NCBI RefSeq assembly: GCF_013364275.1
Contig: NZ_CP054932.1
Location: forward strand, 3,720,001-3,784,000
Direction: 5' to 3'
DNA from: Actinomadura sp. NAK00032
GTDB taxonomy: Bacteria; Actinomycetota; Actinomycetes; Streptosporangiales; Streptosporangiaceae
DNA length: 64,000 nt
Shown here: in pieces, positions 41,307-50,807 of the stretch
How the letters are laid out: each line of letters starts with the position of its first letter
Position numbering within the stretch: position 1 is the first letter of the stretch
The notes under the pieces: generated by a model
Told to the model about the DNA's origin: nothing
Databases searched by the model: none
What the model saw: the letters and a program-made list of their open reading frames with translations, nothing else
Position numbers and translations under genes: made by a program

Positions 41307-42905
41307 CTATTCGCCGTGGTGGAGCAGGCGCAGGTACTCGTAGGTGGACGGCAGGCCGCCGATCAGCTCGGCCTGCCGGCGCTTGACGTCGGCGAAGATG
41401 GCCCGCGACGAGTCGACGGTCTCCGGCCGCATGGCCAGCGCGGGCAGCGGATGGTCGGGCAGGAGCCCGAGCCCGGCGAACACGCAGTAGTAGTTGGCGT
41501 TGCTCCAGAAGTTGCGGAACTCGGCCTCGAAGTTGCCGTAGTAGGTCGACTCGTCGGTCACCGGCATCTCCACCGCGAGCCCCGCCTTGTACATGGCGAC
41601 CTTCTCCTGGAACCGGGGCGCGAGCTCCAGCTCCTTGCACGCCCGCCAGAACGGGGTGTCGTCGCGCGGCGCGAAGCCGAAGTGCGCCTGGATGAAGTCC
41701 CGGGTGTCGTCGAACATCTGCTCTATCTCGCGGTTGAACCGGTCGATCAGGACGGGCTCGAACCGCTTGTCCGGGAAGTGCTTCACCAGCTGGTACAGCG
41801 CGGCGTAGATGAAGTAGATGCCGGTGGACTCCAGCGGCTCCAGGAAGCACGAGGACAGCCCGATGCCGACGCAGTTGCGCACCCACGCCCGCCGGTTGCG
41901 CCCGACCCGGAACCGGATCTGGTTCAGCGGCTGGGTCTCCGGGTCGAGCCCCCACATCCGGCAGAACTCCTCGGTGGCCTCGTCGCGGGTCTGGAACCGG
42001 CTGGAGTACACATAGCCCGTGCCGAACCGGCCGAGCAGCGGGATCTTCCACGTCCAGCCGGACGACATCGCGATCGAGGAGGTGTACGGCTCGACGCCGT
42101 CCGCCTCGTCGTCGTGCGGGATCGAGGTGGCGACCGCGCTGTCGTTGAGCAGGTGGTCGCTCATGTCGAGGAAGGGCTCGCGCATCACCTGGTTCATCAG
42201 CAGGCTGCGGAAGCCGGAGCAGTCCACGAACAGGTCGGCCTCAAGGGTGCGGCCGGTCTCGGTGTGGATCGCGGTGACGAAGCCGCGGTGGTCGATGTCG
42301 GCGTGGGTGAACGTGTCCTCGATGTGCGTCACGCCCTGCTTGCGGGTGGCGAAGCGGCGCAGGAAGTCCGCGACGAGGTTCGCGTCGAAGTGCCACGCGT
42401 AGCTCGCCCATCTGCTCCCGTCGCGGAACCGCGGTGCGAGCTTGCGGTCGATGACGGGCGGCTGGGCGTAGCACGCGTGGTCGAACGGCTCGTCGGTGGC
42501 GCCGGTCAGCCGCAGGTAGGTCCAGTAGTGCGACAGCGGGAGGTTCTCGTGGTTCGGCAGGATGCCGAACAGGTGGTCGAAGCGGTCCGGGCGGCCGTCC
42601 GGCCGGGTGCGCGCCGCGGGCTCGGCGCCGCCGGGCGTCCGCCAGTTGACGAACCGGACGCCCATCTTGAAGCTCGCGTTGCACTCGCGCATCCACTCCT
42701 CCTCGGCGATGCCGAGGAAGTCGAAGAACACCTTGTGCAGATTGGGGATGGTGGCCTCGCCCACCCCGATCTTCGGGACGGCGGGCGCCTCCAGGACGGT
42801 GACGTCCGTTCTCGGGCCGAGCGCCTTGGCGAGATAGGAGCCCGCCATCCAGCCGGCGGTGCCGCCGCCCAGCACGACGATCCTGCGAATTCGGTTGTCG
42901 TCCAT
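41307..42905 (-). CDS. FADH2-dependent tryptophan halogenase
   Basis: A 532-residue flavin-dependent halogenase of the PrnA/RebH type. It has the FAD motif [10 protein letters not shown] (13-22), the catalytic Lys in [13 protein letters not shown] (K80, equivalent to PrnA K79), the family signature GWTWKIPL (283-290), and [11 protein letters not shown] with the catalytic Glu at about 356. It chlorinates the indole ring of free Trp with FADH2, O2 and chloride. A flavin reductase gene lies divergent at 43069. There is one halogenase, against the KtzQ/KtzR pair for dichloro-Trp in kutzneride, so a monochloro-Trp is expected; the ring position cannot be read by eye. Confidence 0.93.
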   Translation of the reverse strand: MDDNRIRRIVVLGGGTAGWMAGSYLAKALGPRTDVTVLEAPAVPKIGVGEATIPNLHKVFFDFLGIAEEEWMRECNASFKMGVRFVNWRTPGGAEPAARTRPDGRPDRFDHLFGILPNHENLPLSHYWTYLRLTGATDEPFDHACYAQPPVIDRKLAPRFRDGSRWASYAWHFDANLVADFLRRFATRKQGVTHIEDTFTHADIDHRGFVTAIHTETGRTLEADLFVDCSGFRSLLMNQVMREPFLDMSDHLLNDSAVATSIPHDDEADGVEPYTSSIAMSSGWTWKIPLLGRFGTGYVYSSRFQTRDEATEEFCRMWGLDPETQPLNQIRFRVGRNRRAWVRNCVGIGLSSCFLEPLESTGIYFIYAALYQLVKHFPDKRFEPVLIDRFNREIEQMFDDTRDFIQAHFGFAPRDDTPFWRACKELELAPRFQEKVAMYKAGLAVEMPVTDESTYYGNFEAEFRNFWSNANYYCVFAGLGLLPDHPLPALAMRPETVDSSRAIFADVKRRQAELIGGLPSTYEYLRLLHHGE

Positions 42906-43068
42906 CGCACTCTCTCTCGGTCCGTGGAGGAAAAGGGGCCCGGATGCTCCGTGCCGTCACCGTGTCATGTCCGGCTATATGTTTTCCATGATCGCCGCCG
43001 CGGTCGGAAATGGAATTCGCATGGCCTCTGAATAGCCGCCCGATAGCTTCCTCGGAAAGGCTTGGCGC
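42906..43068. promoter_or_regulatory. Divergent promoter between halogenase and flavin reductase
   Basis: 163 bp of relatively AT-rich sequence (notably 42960-43020, including TATATG and TTTTCC). It must contain the promoters of both divergent genes. No copy of the cluster palindrome is present, so this unit may be under different control. Confidence 0.5.
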
Positions 43069-43605
43069 ATGACCGACTCGATCGACGCCGGCACCCGCGT
43101 CCCGCGCGGCGGGCGGGTGGTGGACGAGGATTTCCGCGCGATGATGCGCGGCTTCCCGACCGGCGTCGCGGTGGTGACCGCGCTCGGCCCGGACGGCCGG
43201 GCGCGCGGGATGACCTGCTCGTCGCTGTGCAGCGTGTCGCTCGCCCCGCCGACCCTGCTCGCCTGCCTGCGCGAGGGGAGCCCGACGCTCGCGGCCGTCC
43301 TGGTGCGGGGCGCGTTCGCGGTGAACCTGCTGCACGCGGACGCGCGGCGCACCGCGGAGCTGTTCGCCTCCGGTGCCCCGGACCGGTTCGACCGGGTCGC
43401 GTGGCGGGCCGGCGCCGCCGGGCCGCACCTGCCGGCCGCCGCGCACGCCGTCGCCGACTGCGCGGTCCGCTCCCCGGTGCCCGCGGGCGACCACGTCGTC
43501 GTGTTCGGCGAGGTGTACGCGGTGACCGGGTACGACGACCGCGGGCCGCTGCTGTACGGCCTGCGCAGGTACGGTTCCTGGCCCCGAGCCCGGCCAGGCG
43601 CCTGA
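43069..43605 (+). CDS. Flavin reductase (partner of the halogenase)
   Basis: A 178-residue protein of the HpaC/FMN-reductase family: FRAMMRGFPTGVAVVTA, GMTCSSLCSVSLAPPTLLACL and FAVNLLHADAR. It uses NAD(P)H to make free reduced flavin. Divergent position beside a flavin-dependent halogenase makes FADH2 supply the likely task. It converges with the SARP gene, 12 bp apart. Confidence 0.9.
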   Translation: MTDSIDAGTRVPRGGRVVDEDFRAMMRGFPTGVAVVTALGPDGRARGMTCSSLCSVSLAPPTLLACLREGSPTLAAVLVRGAFAVNLLHADARRTAELFASGAPDRFDRVAWRAGAAGPHLPAAAHAVADCAVRSPVPAGDHVVVFGEVYAVTGYDDRGPLLYGLRRYGSWPRARPGA

Positions 43606-43617
43606 CCGGTGCGCGGT

Positions 43618-44367
43618 TCAGGCCGTCATGAGCAGCGCCGGGTCTCCGGTGAGCACGGCGCGCTGCACCTCGCGCAGCAGCCGCCCGGGTTCGATGCCGA
43701 GCTCCTCGGCGAGCATCCGCCGGCTGCGCTCGAACACCGCGAGCGCCTCGGCCTGCCGGTCGCACCGGTACAGGGTGGTCATGAGCTGCGCCTGGAAGCG
43801 CTCGCGCAGCGGGTGGCGCGCGACGAGGCGGGTCAGCTCGGGCAGCACCTGAGCGTGCCGGCCGAGCGCGAGGTCCGCCTCGACCAGGCTCTCCAGCGCC
43901 GCGATCCGCGCCTCCTCCAGGCGCGGGCCCTCGGCGGCGGCCAGGTGCTCGGAGACGTCGGCGAGCGCCGGCCCGCGCCACAGCGCGAGCGCCTGCCGGA
44001 TCAGCTCGCCCGCCTCGGCGTACCGGCCGGCCCGCAGCGCCGTCTGGCCGCTCGCCGCCAGCCGCTCGAACTCGCGCAGGTCGAACCGGGCGTCGCCGAT
44101 CCGCATCTGGTAGCCCGGCGACCGGCGGACGATGCTGACCGCGGGCCCCACCGTCTTGCGCAGCCGGGACACGTGGTTGTAGATCTGCGCGTTCATCGTG
44201 GCGGGCGGCCGCGCGCCCCACAGCAGCGCGCTCAGCTCCGAGTCCGACAGCAGCCTGCCGCCCGCGAGCAGCAGGGCCGCGAGCACGGTGCGCGGCTTCG
44301 CGCCGTCCAGCGGCGCCGCGGTGTCGCCGTCCCGCACCTCGACGGGACCCAGGATGAGGTACTCCAT
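43618..44367 (-). CDS. SARP-family transcriptional activator
   Basis: A 249-residue protein: an OmpR-like winged helix (MEYLILGPVEVRDGD to about 90, with NAQIYNHVSRLRKTVG) followed by a bacterial transcriptional activation domain (about 95-240). This is the small SARP architecture of antibiotic pathway activators. Start 44367 follows GGAGGG. It lies 20 bp after the methyltransferase, the last gene of the long minus-strand operon, so it may sustain expression of the operon that contains it. SARPs bind direct heptamer repeats, so the 18-bp palindrome is not an obvious SARP site. Confidence 0.9.
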   Translation of the reverse strand: MEYLILGPVEVRDGDTAAPLDGAKPRTVLAALLLAGGRLLSDSELSALLWGARPPATMNAQIYNHVSRLRKTVGPAVSIVRRSPGYQMRIGDARFDLREFERLAASGQTALRAGRYAEAGELIRQALALWRGPALADVSEHLAAAEGPRLEEARIAALESLVEADLALGRHAQVLPELTRLVARHPLRERFQAQLMTTLYRCDRQAEALAVFERSRRMLAEELGIEPGRLLREVQRAVLTGDPALLMTA

Positions 44368-44387
44368 GCGCCCTCCCTCCGCCCGGG

Positions 44388-45422
44388 TCAGCGGGCGGGC
44401 TCGGCCTCGATGGCGTTGTAGTCGGGCAGCCCCTCGGCGGCGGGCACCACGGCCGTTGAGACGTGCGCGAATCCCGCCGCCTCCAGCAGCCCCCGGTACT
44501 CCGCGGCGGTGCGCTCCCGGCCGCCGGTGTAGACGAGGTTGTTGAGGTCGGTGAGCCCGTAGGTGACGGAGTCCGCGGGGCCGAGGACGGCCGGCAGCAC
44601 CGTCTCCAGCACCAGCAGCCGGGCGCCCGGCCCCATCGCCGCGCGGCAGCGTCCGAGCAGCGCGACGGCCGCGCCGTCGGCGAGGTCGCGGACCAGGTGG
44701 TTGAGCAGGTAGGCGTCCGCGCCGGGCGGGACCGACTCCGCGCGGTCGGCCGCGACGACCTCGCAGCGGTCGGCGACACCGGCCGACTCCAGGGCCGCCC
44801 GCGCGCCGTCGAGCGCGACCGGGAGGTCGGCCAGCAGCCCGCGCGCGCCGGGCGCGGCCGTGAGCACCGCGGCCAGCAGCGCGCCGTCGTCGCCGCCGAG
44901 GTCGGCGATGGTGGCGAACCGGGTGAAGTCGCAGACCCGGACGAGCCCGGCGGCGAACTCCGCCGTCGCCCGGGCCTGCGCCGCCCGGTACTTCGGCGCC
45001 AGCACCGGGTCGCGCAGCGCCGACTCGCGGGCGGTCAGCCCGGTGCCGGCGTCCCGCCACGGCTCGCCCGTCCGGATCACCCGGCCGAGCGCGCCCCACG
45101 CCTGCCACAGCTCCGCCGTGACCGACAGCAGCACGTCGTCGCGGAACGAGCCGTCCGCGCCGGACCGCAGGCCCCGGCCGAGCGCGGTGAGGGCGAACCG
45201 GTCGGCGTCGAGCTGCTCGGTCAGGCCCAGCCCCGCCAGGGCGCGCAGCAGCCGCCGGAGCGCGTCCGGGTCGGTGCCGGTGCGCCTGGCGACCTCGGCG
45301 GCGTCCGCCGGTCCGTCGCCGATCGCGTCCGCGACGCCCAGCTCGGCCGCCGCGTGCAGGATCCGCGCCGGGAGGTATCCGGCGAGCATCCGCGGGAGTG
45401 CCTGTTCCGTCGCCGTGTCCAT
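44388..45422 (-). CDS. SAM-dependent methyltransferase (O-methyltransferase fold, atypical catalytic site)
   Basis: A 344-residue class I enzyme with an N-terminal dimerisation domain (LPARILHAAAELGVADAIGDG) and Rossmann domain (IADLGGDDGALLAAVLTAAPG near 188). It resembles the caffeate/hydroxyindole O-methyltransferase family. The segment that normally carries the catalytic His (LHDWDD) reads LVRDLAD, so the base is Arg. The fold is intact, but acid-base catalysis must differ (proximity-driven as proposed for DnrK, N-methylation, or another SAM reaction). Substrate unknown: a side chain or hydroxyl of the peptide is plausible. 13 bp downstream of P450-2. Confidence 0.8.
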   Translation of the reverse strand: MDTATEQALPRMLAGYLPARILHAAAELGVADAIGDGPADAAEVARRTGTDPDALRRLLRALAGLGLTEQLDADRFALTALGRGLRSGADGSFRDDVLLSVTAELWQAWGALGRVIRTGEPWRDAGTGLTARESALRDPVLAPKYRAAQARATAEFAAGLVRVCDFTRFATIADLGGDDGALLAAVLTAAPGARGLLADLPVALDGARAALESAGVADRCEVVAADRAESVPPGADAYLLNHLVRDLADGAAVALLGRCRAAMGPGARLLVLETVLPAVLGPADSVTYGLTDLNNLVYTGGRERTAAEYRGLLEAAGFAHVSTAVVPAAEGLPDYNAIEAEPAR

Positions 45423-45435
45423 GGAGGGTCCCTCG

Positions 45436-46626
45436 TCAGGCGGTGTGCAGGGGCAGCCGGTTGACGCCGATCATGTCGGGCGTCCCGAAGAAGGCGGGCG
45501 GGTCGTCCGGGTCGGTGCGCAGCTCCGGGAACCGGTCGAGCAGGGCGTTCAGCGCGATCCTGCCCTCCAGCCGCGCCAGGCCCGCGCCGATGCAGAAGTG
45601 GATGCCCCAGCCGAACCCGAAGTGCGGGTTCGGGTCCCGTCCCGGGTCGAACCGGTCCGGGTCGGGGAACGCGCGCGGGTCCCGGTTGGCGGCGCCCAGC
45701 CACAGGAAGGCGAGCTGGTCCTTGGGGACGCGGTGCCCGTTGAGGTCGGCGTCCACGTTGGTCGCCCGGGTCAGCACCGTGGCGGGCGACAGCAGCCGCA
45801 GCGCCTCCTCGATCGCCCCCGGCACGAGCGACTGGTCGGCCCGCACCCGGGCCGCCTGCTCGGGATGGTGGTCCAGGCACAGCACCGTGTTGCCGAGCAC
45901 CATCGACGTGGTGATGTGCCCCGTGATCAGCATGATGTTGGCGATGTTGACCGCCTCGTTCCCGGTCAGCCGCTCGCCGTCCACCTCGGCGGTGGCGAGA
46001 TGGGTGAGCAGGTCCTCGCGCGGACGGCGGCGGCGCTCGGCGAGATGCTCGGACAGGTAGGCCAGCAGCGGCTGCAGCCGCTCGGTGCCCGCCGCGATGT
46101 CCTCCGCGCCGTGCTCCTCGTCCAGGGAGGAGAACCCGCTGAAGCTCTCGATCACGTTGTCGGCCCACTCCCGGAACAGCTCGCGGTCGCTCGCCGGGAC
46201 GCCGAGCAGCTCCGCGATGACGATCACCGGCAGCGGGTAGGCCAGGTCGGCGACCATCTCGATCTCGGGCTTGCCGTCCACCGCGTCCAGCAGCCCGGCG
46301 GTGATCGCGGCGATCCGCGGCTCCATCGCGCCGATCAGCTTCGGCGAGAACGCCGGCGTCAGCAGCCTGCGGTACTTCAGGTGCTTCGGCGGGTCCAGCT
46401 GCGACAGGTCGCCCTCCAGGAGCGACTCCTCGACGCCGACCGGCAGCAGCCGGGCGGTGTGGGACGAGAACGTCCGGTGGTCGCCGAGCGCCTCCCGGCA
46501 CTCGGCGTGGCCGTACACGTTCCACAGTCCCTGCGCTTCGTCGAACTCGACCGGGGACGCGGGCCGCTCGCCGTACAGCCAGCGGTGCTCGGGGTGGATG
46601 TTCCACCGCTCGACGACGCTCGTCAT
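45436..46626 (-). CDS. Cytochrome P450 (cluster P450-2)
   Basis: A 396-residue P450 with EEALR and the heme loop FGWGIHFCIG (C345). Start ATG 46626 is chosen for its strong AAGGAG and because MTSVVERWNIHPEHRW aligns with P450-1; a GTG at 46677 overlapping the previous stop is the alternative. The I-helix reads TGHITTSMV: Thr is retained but the acidic neighbour is Ile. Co-transcribed with P450-3 and the Thr-like A-T gene, so hydroxylation of a carrier-bound amino acid or of the peptide are both possible. Confidence 0.9.
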   Translation of the reverse strand: MTSVVERWNIHPEHRWLYGERPASPVEFDEAQGLWNVYGHAECREALGDHRTFSSHTARLLPVGVEESLLEGDLSQLDPPKHLKYRRLLTPAFSPKLIGAMEPRIAAITAGLLDAVDGKPEIEMVADLAYPLPVIVIAELLGVPASDRELFREWADNVIESFSGFSSLDEEHGAEDIAAGTERLQPLLAYLSEHLAERRRRPREDLLTHLATAEVDGERLTGNEAVNIANIMLITGHITTSMVLGNTVLCLDHHPEQAARVRADQSLVPGAIEEALRLLSPATVLTRATNVDADLNGHRVPKDQLAFLWLGAANRDPRAFPDPDRFDPGRDPNPHFGFGWGIHFCIGAGLARLEGRIALNALLDRFPELRTDPDDPPAFFGTPDMIGVNRLPLHTA

Positions 46627-46673
46627 CGGTCGTGCTCCTTCCGCCTGGGCGTCCCGCCGGGGGCCGGGCGCGC

Positions 46674-47861
46674 TCACTTGACGAGGACCGGGAAGCCGTC
46701 CAGCCCGCCGGCGTCGGCGATCTGGAAGAACGAGGGCGGGTTAGCCGGGTCGGCGCGCAGCCCGGGCAGCCGGTCCAGCAGGATGTTCACCGCCGACCTG
46801 GCCTCCAGCCGGGCGAGCCGGCGGCCGACGCAGAAGTGGATGCCGCGGCCGAACCCGAGGTGCGGGTTCGGGGCCCGGGTGAGGTCGAACTCGTGCGGCC
46901 GGTCGAACGCGCGCTCGTCCCGGTTCGCCGCGCCCGTCCACACCATCACGAGCTGGTCCTTCGGGATCGCCGTCCCGGCGACGACCACGTCCTCGTTGGT
47001 GACCTTGCCGACCGTCGAGATCGGGGACAGGAAGCGCAGCGACTCCTCGATCATCGGCGGGACCAGCGAGCGGTCCGCGCGGACCCGCTCGCGCTGCTCG
47101 GGGAACGCGTCCAGGATCAGCATCGTGTTGCCGATCAGCATCGACGTGGTGTGGTGGCCGTTGACCACCAGCCGGTTGGCGATGTTGAACACCTCGAGGT
47201 CGCTCAACCGGTCGCCTTCGTGCTCCACCTGGACGAGATGGCTGAGCAGGTCGTCGCGCGGGCTGCGGCGCCGCTCGGCGGCGAGCCCCTCCCAGTACTC
47301 GCGCATCTCGCGCAGCATGTCGAACGCGCGCTGCAGCTCGTGCGTCTGCTCGGCGATGACCTCCGGGGGCTCGAAGTCGTCGGTGTCGTCCACCATCCGG
47401 CGGGACCAGTCGTGGATGATCGCGCGGTCCTCGCGCGGCACGCCGAGCAGCTCGCAGATCACGGTCAGCGGCAGCGGCGTGGCGAAGTCGGCGACGAGGT
47501 CGAAGGCGTCCCGGCCGCACAGCTCGTCCAGCAGTTCGTGGACGAGCGCGTCCACCCGGCCCTCCAGCCCGGCGACGAGGTTCGGCGTGAACGCGAAGTC
47601 GACCAGCCCGCGCACCTTGCGGTGCTCCGGCGGGTCCAGCTGGGAGAAGTCGCCCGCGCAGATGTCGGGCGGCAGTTCCACCGGGTCGAGCCGGCCCGCG
47701 TCATTGGAATAGGTCTTCGGCCGGGTGAGAATGTCCACGGCCTCCGGATAACCGTAGACGTTCCACATCTGGAGGCTCTCGTCGTAGTCCACGAGCTGCT
47801 CCGGGCGCCGCCCGTGAAGCCAAATGTGCTTCGGGTGCACCGCCCATTCCTCGACGCGCAT
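46674..47861 (-). CDS. Cytochrome P450 (cluster P450-3)
   Basis: A 395-residue P450 with EESLR and the heme loop FGRGIHFCVG (C344). The start MRVEEWAVHPKHIWLHG is homologous to P450-1 and -2. The I-helix reads NGHHTTSML, with His where the acid normally sits. It begins 36 bp after the Thr-like A-T protein. P450s beside A-T didomains often beta-hydroxylate the tethered amino acid (NovI/NikQ type), which makes this the best candidate for such a step, but peptide-level oxidation cannot be excluded. Confidence 0.9.
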   Translation of the reverse strand: MRVEEWAVHPKHIWLHGRRPEQLVDYDESLQMWNVYGYPEAVDILTRPKTYSNDAGRLDPVELPPDICAGDFSQLDPPEHRKVRGLVDFAFTPNLVAGLEGRVDALVHELLDELCGRDAFDLVADFATPLPLTVICELLGVPREDRAIIHDWSRRMVDDTDDFEPPEVIAEQTHELQRAFDMLREMREYWEGLAAERRRSPRDDLLSHLVQVEHEGDRLSDLEVFNIANRLVVNGHHTTSMLIGNTMLILDAFPEQRERVRADRSLVPPMIEESLRFLSPISTVGKVTNEDVVVAGTAIPKDQLVMVWTGAANRDERAFDRPHEFDLTRAPNPHLGFGRGIHFCVGRRLARLEARSAVNILLDRLPGLRADPANPPSFFQIADAGGLDGFPVLVK

Positions 47862-47897
47862 CGCCGCGCCCTTCCTTCCGAGTGGATTTCTGCCGGT

Positions 47898-50807
47898 TCA
47901 GCGGACTTCGATGGTTCGGCCGGATGTTTCCGGTGTCAAGTGCGGGGCCGCCGCCAGCGCTTCCACGAGCCCGATGAAACGGTCGGCGCCGGAGTGCGTG
48001 TAGAAGTCCCGGGCGGTGATTCTGGGCAGTCCTTTTTCGGCCATCTCGGAGAGCACCCGGAGAACGAGGAGGGAATTGCCGCCGAGTTCGAAGAAGTTGT
48101 CCTGCGGGGTGACGTCCGCGCGCAGGCAGCGGCTCCAGATGCCGAGCACGTCGGCGGCGATGCCGCCCGGCTCCGGGCCCGGTGGCGGGCCGGCCCGCTC
48201 CGGGGCGAGCGCGGCGGGTTCGGGCAGCCGGCCGAGGTCGGGCTTGCCGTTGGCGGTGAGCGGGATCTCGGGGATCGCGGTGAGCGTGTCCGGCGCCATG
48301 TAGTCGGGCAGGACGCGCCGCGCGCCGGCGAGGATCCGGCGCGCGGCCGCCGCGCGGCGGGCCGGGTCGTCCCCGGTGAGCACCACGTAGCCGTCGAGCC
48401 GTTCACCGGACGCGTCGCCTGCGCCGGTGTCGCCGGCGCCGGCGCCGAGCCGGCGCAGTACGACGACGGCCGCGCTCACCTCGGGATCGGCGGCGAGCAC
48501 GGACCGGATCTCGTCCGGCTCCACCCGGTGGCCGCGGATCTTGAGCTGCCCGTCCAGCCGGCCCAGGTGGTCGAGGCGGCCGTCCGGGCGGAGCCGGCCC
48601 CGGTCGCCGCTGCGGTACAGCCGCGCGCCGGTCGCCGCGTCCCGGACGAACCGCCCGGCCGTCAGCTCCGGCCTGCCGAGGTAGCCGGCCGCGACGCCCG
48701 CGCCGCCGACCCAGATCTCGCCCGCCGCGCCCGGCGGCAGCACCCGGCCGCGCGCGTCCCGCACCGACACCGACCAGCCCGGCAGCGCCCGGCCGACGGA
48801 CCGCGACCCGGCCGCCACCTCGGCCGGCCCGACCGTCTGCGCGGTGACGTGCACGGTCGTCTCGGTGATGCCGAACATGTTCACCGCACGGCAGCGCGCG
48901 GGGGAGTACCGCCGAAACCACGGCGCGAGCAGCCGCACGTCCAGCGGCTCGCCGCCGAACACCAGTAGCCGGACGTCCAGGTCGTCCCCGGCGCGGGCGT
49001 CGGCGCGCACCAGCTGGGCGAACGCGGAGGGCGTCTGGCTGAGCACCGTCACGCGCCGGGCGGCGAGCAGTTCGCGGAACGCGTCGCCGTCGCGGGCCGT
49101 CCAGTACGGGACGACCACCAGCCTCCCGCCGGTCAGCAGGCACCCCCACATCTCCCAGACCGAGAAGTCGAACGCGCTGGAGTGGAAGAGCGTCCACACG
49201 TCGTCCGCGCCCAGGCCGAAGCCGGGGGCGGTGGCGGCGAGCAGGGCGAGGACGTTCCGGTGCGGGACCACCACGCCCTTCGGGCGGCCCGTCGACCCGG
49301 AGGTGTAGATGACGTACGCCGGATCGTCCGGTGCGGCGGACGGGGCGGGCTCTGAGGCGGCAGCCTCCGAGGCGGCGGCCTCCAGGCCGTCCAAGGGCAC
49401 CGTCCGCACGCCCGCGGTCTCCGGGAAGCCCCCCGGGTCGGCGATGACCAGCGAGGTCCCCGCGTCCTCGGCGATCCAGCGCAGCCGGTCCGGCGGGTTG
49501 CGCAGGTCCATCGGGACGTACGCGCAGCCCGCCTTGAGGACGCCGAGCAGTGCGACGACCTGGGCGGCGTCCCGGTCCAGGCAGACGCCGACGCGGTCGC
49601 CGCGGCCCGCGCCGAGGGCGCGCAGCCCGGCCGCCACCTCGGTCGCGCGCTCGCCGAGCCGCCGGTAGGTCAGCTCGCCCGCGCCGTCCACGACCGCGAC
49701 GGCGTCGGGGGAGCGGCGCGCCACGTCGTCGAAGCGGCGGTCGATCCGGTCGTCCACGGGCTCGGGCGGCGGCGTGCCGGCCCCGCCCGCGCGCAGCACC
49801 CGCTCGGTCTCGTCCGGGCCGAGCACCGGGATCGCCGCGAGCGGCCCGGCGGTTCCGGCGGCGAGCCGCTCCGCCAGCCGTGCGACGGACGCGCCGAAGT
49901 CCGCGGCGACCGGCCGCGCCACCGCGCCCTCGTCGAACCACAGCGACGCTTCGCCCTCCTCGCCTTCGGCGACGTGGAGGGTGAGGGGGAACGGCGGCGA
50001 CTGGAACGGGAACCGCACGCGGCCGCCGGCCCCGGCCGGCGGCGACAGGACGACGCCGAGGCTCACGGCCGCGTCCGCGCCCGGCACCACCTCGATCCGC
50101 GAGAGGTAGCCGGCCGCGCTGTGCTCCTCGTCGATGTCGTCCACGCGCACGAGTCCGGTCTCGTCCGCCGTCCCCACCAGGGCGAACGCGACCGCGTGCG
50201 CGCCGGAGTACCGGGCCAGGGCGAGCGCCGCGGCTCCGAGCAGCGCCCGCCGCGGCACCGGGCGCGGCAGTGCGACCGGCACGGCGCCCACCACGCCCTC
50301 ACGCGCGGGGTCTCCCAGCCCCCAATCAGGGCGCGCGGGCTGCGAAGCCTCGGACACGGGCGCCGCCGGGACGGGCGTGAGCGTGTCGGTGACACCGAGC
50401 AGCAGATCGGCGAGCCGGTCCAGGGCGCGGTGCGGGACGCGGTCCCGCCGCGCCACCAGGACGAGAGTCCCGGTCGCGTCCGAGTGGCGCAGCAGGACGG
50501 CGCGCAGCGCGAACGGCTCGCCGTGGAGGGGACGCAGCGCCTCCCGGTGCGTCCGGGCGAGCGCGGACGCGCCGCCCCTCGGGCCCGGGACGCCGGTCTC
50601 CCAGAGCCGCACCCGCCCGAGCCCGGGCCATCGCCGCGACGCCTCGTCCAGCCGTTCCCGGACGTCGTGTGCGCGCAGCGTCCCCGGCACCGGCACCGCC
50701 AGCGCGTGGCAGGCACGGCCCCGCTCGGCCAGGACGCGCCGCGCGGGCCGCGGCCATGGCGTCCGGGCGGATGTCGTCATGTCCGGCCCCCTCGTGTCCG
50801 CGCTCAT
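47898..50807 (-). CDS. Stand-alone NRPS loading protein: degenerate C, A (Thr-like), T
   Basis: A 969-residue protein, start 50807 by ATGA overlap with the SDR stop (an ATG at 50780 is possible). Residues about 1-310 look like the remains of a condensation domain: the HHxxxDG site is RRDRVPH, while a C-domain-like second half (RFPFQSPPFPLTLHVAE) survives. The A domain (about 320-870; [18 protein letters not shown]) has code D-F-W-S-V-G-M-V-H-K, close to the threonine code DFWNIGMVHK. The carrier ([12 protein letters not shown]) ends the protein. It is the obvious in-trans supplier for the A-less C-T-E module of NRPS3, giving D-Thr or an oxidised variant. Transfer from this carrier to the NRPS3 carrier would need an acyltransferase or direct loading. 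Confidence 0.88.
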   Translation of the reverse strand: MSADTRGPDMTTSARTPWPRPARRVLAERGRACHALAVPVPGTLRAHDVRERLDEASRRWPGLGRVRLWETGVPGPRGGASALARTHREALRPLHGEPFALRAVLLRHSDATGTLVLVARRDRVPHRALDRLADLLLGVTDTLTPVPAAPVSEASQPARPDWGLGDPAREGVVGAVPVALPRPVPRRALLGAAALALARYSGAHAVAFALVGTADETGLVRVDDIDEEHSAAGYLSRIEVVPGADAAVSLGVVLSPPAGAGGRVRFPFQSPPFPLTLHVAEGEEGEASLWFDEGAVARPVAADFGASVARLAERLAAGTAGPLAAIPVLGPDETERVLRAGGAGTPPPEPVDDRIDRRFDDVARRSPDAVAVVDGAGELTYRRLGERATEVAAGLRALGAGRGDRVGVCLDRDAAQVVALLGVLKAGCAYVPMDLRNPPDRLRWIAEDAGTSLVIADPGGFPETAGVRTVPLDGLEAAASEAAASEPAPSAAPDDPAYVIYTSGSTGRPKGVVVPHRNVLALLAATAPGFGLGADDVWTLFHSSAFDFSVWEMWGCLLTGGRLVVVPYWTARDGDAFRELLAARRVTVLSQTPSAFAQLVRADARAGDDLDVRLLVFGGEPLDVRLLAPWFRRYSPARCRAVNMFGITETTVHVTAQTVGPAEVAAGSRSVGRALPGWSVSVRDARGRVLPPGAAGEIWVGGAGVAAGYLGRPELTAGRFVRDAATGARLYRSGDRGRLRPDGRLDHLGRLDGQLKIRGHRVEPDEIRSVLAADPEVSAAVVVLRRLGAGAGDTGAGDASGERLDGYVVLTGDDPARRAAAARRILAGARRVLPDYMAPDTLTAIPEIPLTANGKPDLGRLPEPAALAPERAGPPPGPEPGGIAADVLGIWSRCLRADVTPQDNFFELGGNSLLVLRVLSEMAEKGLPRITARDFYTHSGADRFIGLVEALAAAPHLTPETSGRTIEVR

